Below, piece after piece: positions 5,498 through 5,812 of a stretch of DNA of 5,812 nucleotides. The stretch's first letter is position 1. Every line of letters begins with the position of its first letter. The notes beneath the pieces are model-generated. The model searched no databases. It saw only the letters and a list, made by a program, of their open reading frames with translations, and was not told the DNA's origin. The stretch is from positions 1 to 5,812 of the forward strand of contig JAKEHF010000150.1 of NCBI GenBank assembly GCA_022615295.1, written 5' to 3'. A program made the translations under genes and the position numbers. The DNA comes from Actinomycetota bacterium. Lineage in GTDB: Bacteria > Actinomycetota > Acidimicrobiia > Spongiisociales > ZC4RG35.

Positions 5498-5812
5498 TTG
5501 GACTCGACCGACTGGGATCAGAGGTATCTCGCCGCCGACCATCTCTGGTCGCACGGCCCCAACATCTTCGTCGCCGACCGTCTCGCCCACCTCCACCCGG
5601 GCCGCGGGCTCGACCTCGGCTGTGGCGAGGGCCGGAACGCGGTGTGGCTGGCGGAGCGGGGCTGGGTGATGACCGCCGTGGACTTCTCAGAGGTCGCCGT
5701 CGAGCGTGGCACCGGGCGTGGTTCGGGCGTCGACTTCGTGGTGGCCGATGTGAGGACTTGGGACCCGGGCGAGGTCGTCTTCGACCTGATCTTGATCGCC
5801 TACATCCATCTC
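5498..5812 (+). CDS. Class I SAM-dependent methyltransferase, N-terminal part (cut by window end)
   Basis: The 105 codons from TTG at 5498-5500 to the window edge encode the start of a Rossmann-fold methyltransferase. Motif I (SAM binding) is LDLGCGEGRN at 38-47, the acidic residue after strand 2 is D62 in AVDFS, the next acidic motif is ADV at 83-85, and FDLILIAYIHL at 95-105 is the strand 4 motif. The opening DWDQRYLAADHLWSHGPN is the cap helix of a common family of small-molecule methyltransferases with no defined substrate. TTG is the first codon after the dehydrogenase stop and the only likely start ahead of motif I, as no ATG or GTG precedes codon 49. AGGGGA at 5478-5483 is 14 nt away, too far for a good ribosome site, so translation likely depends on re-initiation. 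Substrate is unknown. Confidence 0.85.
   Translation, partial: MDSTDWDQRYLAADHLWSHGPNIFVADRLAHLHPGRGLDLGCGEGRNAVWLAERGWVMTAVDFSEVAVERGTGRGSGVDFVVADVRTWDPGEVVFDLILIAYIHL

Noticed and set aside
3926..5596. 556-codon open frame on the minus strand, longer than the dehydrogenase it overlaps
   Set aside because: Its translation is a His/Arg/Asp/Gly-rich mix with no domain, as expected opposite a GC-rich gene. The plus strand has a full ALDH7 enzyme with all catalytic residues.

Overview
The window is GC-rich, densely coded bacterial chromosome. Several traits fit a high-GC actinomycete, and class Acidimicrobiia is my best guess: GTG and TTG starts, Thr/Pro-rich secretory linkers, starts without a Shine-Dalgarno that sit directly behind a -10-like box, and an Mrp ATPase without its C-terminal CxxC. 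The assignment is inferred from style and protein resemblance only; no marker gene is present.

Layout. (1) Positions 1-1286: the last 36 codons of a probable metallo-beta-lactamase-fold hydrolase overlap (ATGA) a secreted M23 peptidase with a coiled-coil N-terminus, and the unit closes with a strong GC hairpin. (2) Positions 1287-1951: a 197-nt gap, then a small RDD-family membrane protein starting at TTG. (3) Positions 1955-3064, minus strand: an Mrp/ApbC-type P-loop ATPase for Fe-S cluster handling, ending 3 nt from the RDD stop. (4) Positions 3065-3161: a 97-nt divergent promoter region. (5) Positions 3162-3524: an A-type (HesB/IscA/ErpA) Fe-S carrier. (6) Positions 3525-3605: a gap with a 14-nt imperfect direct repeat and a leaderless-type promoter. 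(7) Positions 3606-5812: a tightly packed unit of RidA, an ALDH7/antiquitin-type L-piperidine-6-carboxylate (alpha-aminoadipate semialdehyde) dehydrogenase, and the start of a class I SAM-dependent methyltransferase that leaves the window.

How the genes fit together. The divergent mrp and A-type carrier genes form a small Fe-S module. RidA and the ALDH7 enzyme share a 4-nt overlap. Both deal with imine chemistry: RidA hydrolyses reactive enamines/imines, and the ALDH7 substrate is in equilibrium with the cyclic imine piperideine-6-carboxylate. That suggests a lysine-degradation or imine-clearing unit.

Most of the window is ordinary housekeeping and catabolic sequence, and I see no mobile element, defence system, CRISPR array, tRNA or rRNA. 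The points most worth a second look are the identical TACCCT-N6-start arrangement before mrp and ridA, the loss of the Mrp CxxC loop, the RidA/ALDH7 coupling, and the ALDH7/methyltransferase junction, where the two genes lie in one frame separated only by a single TGA.
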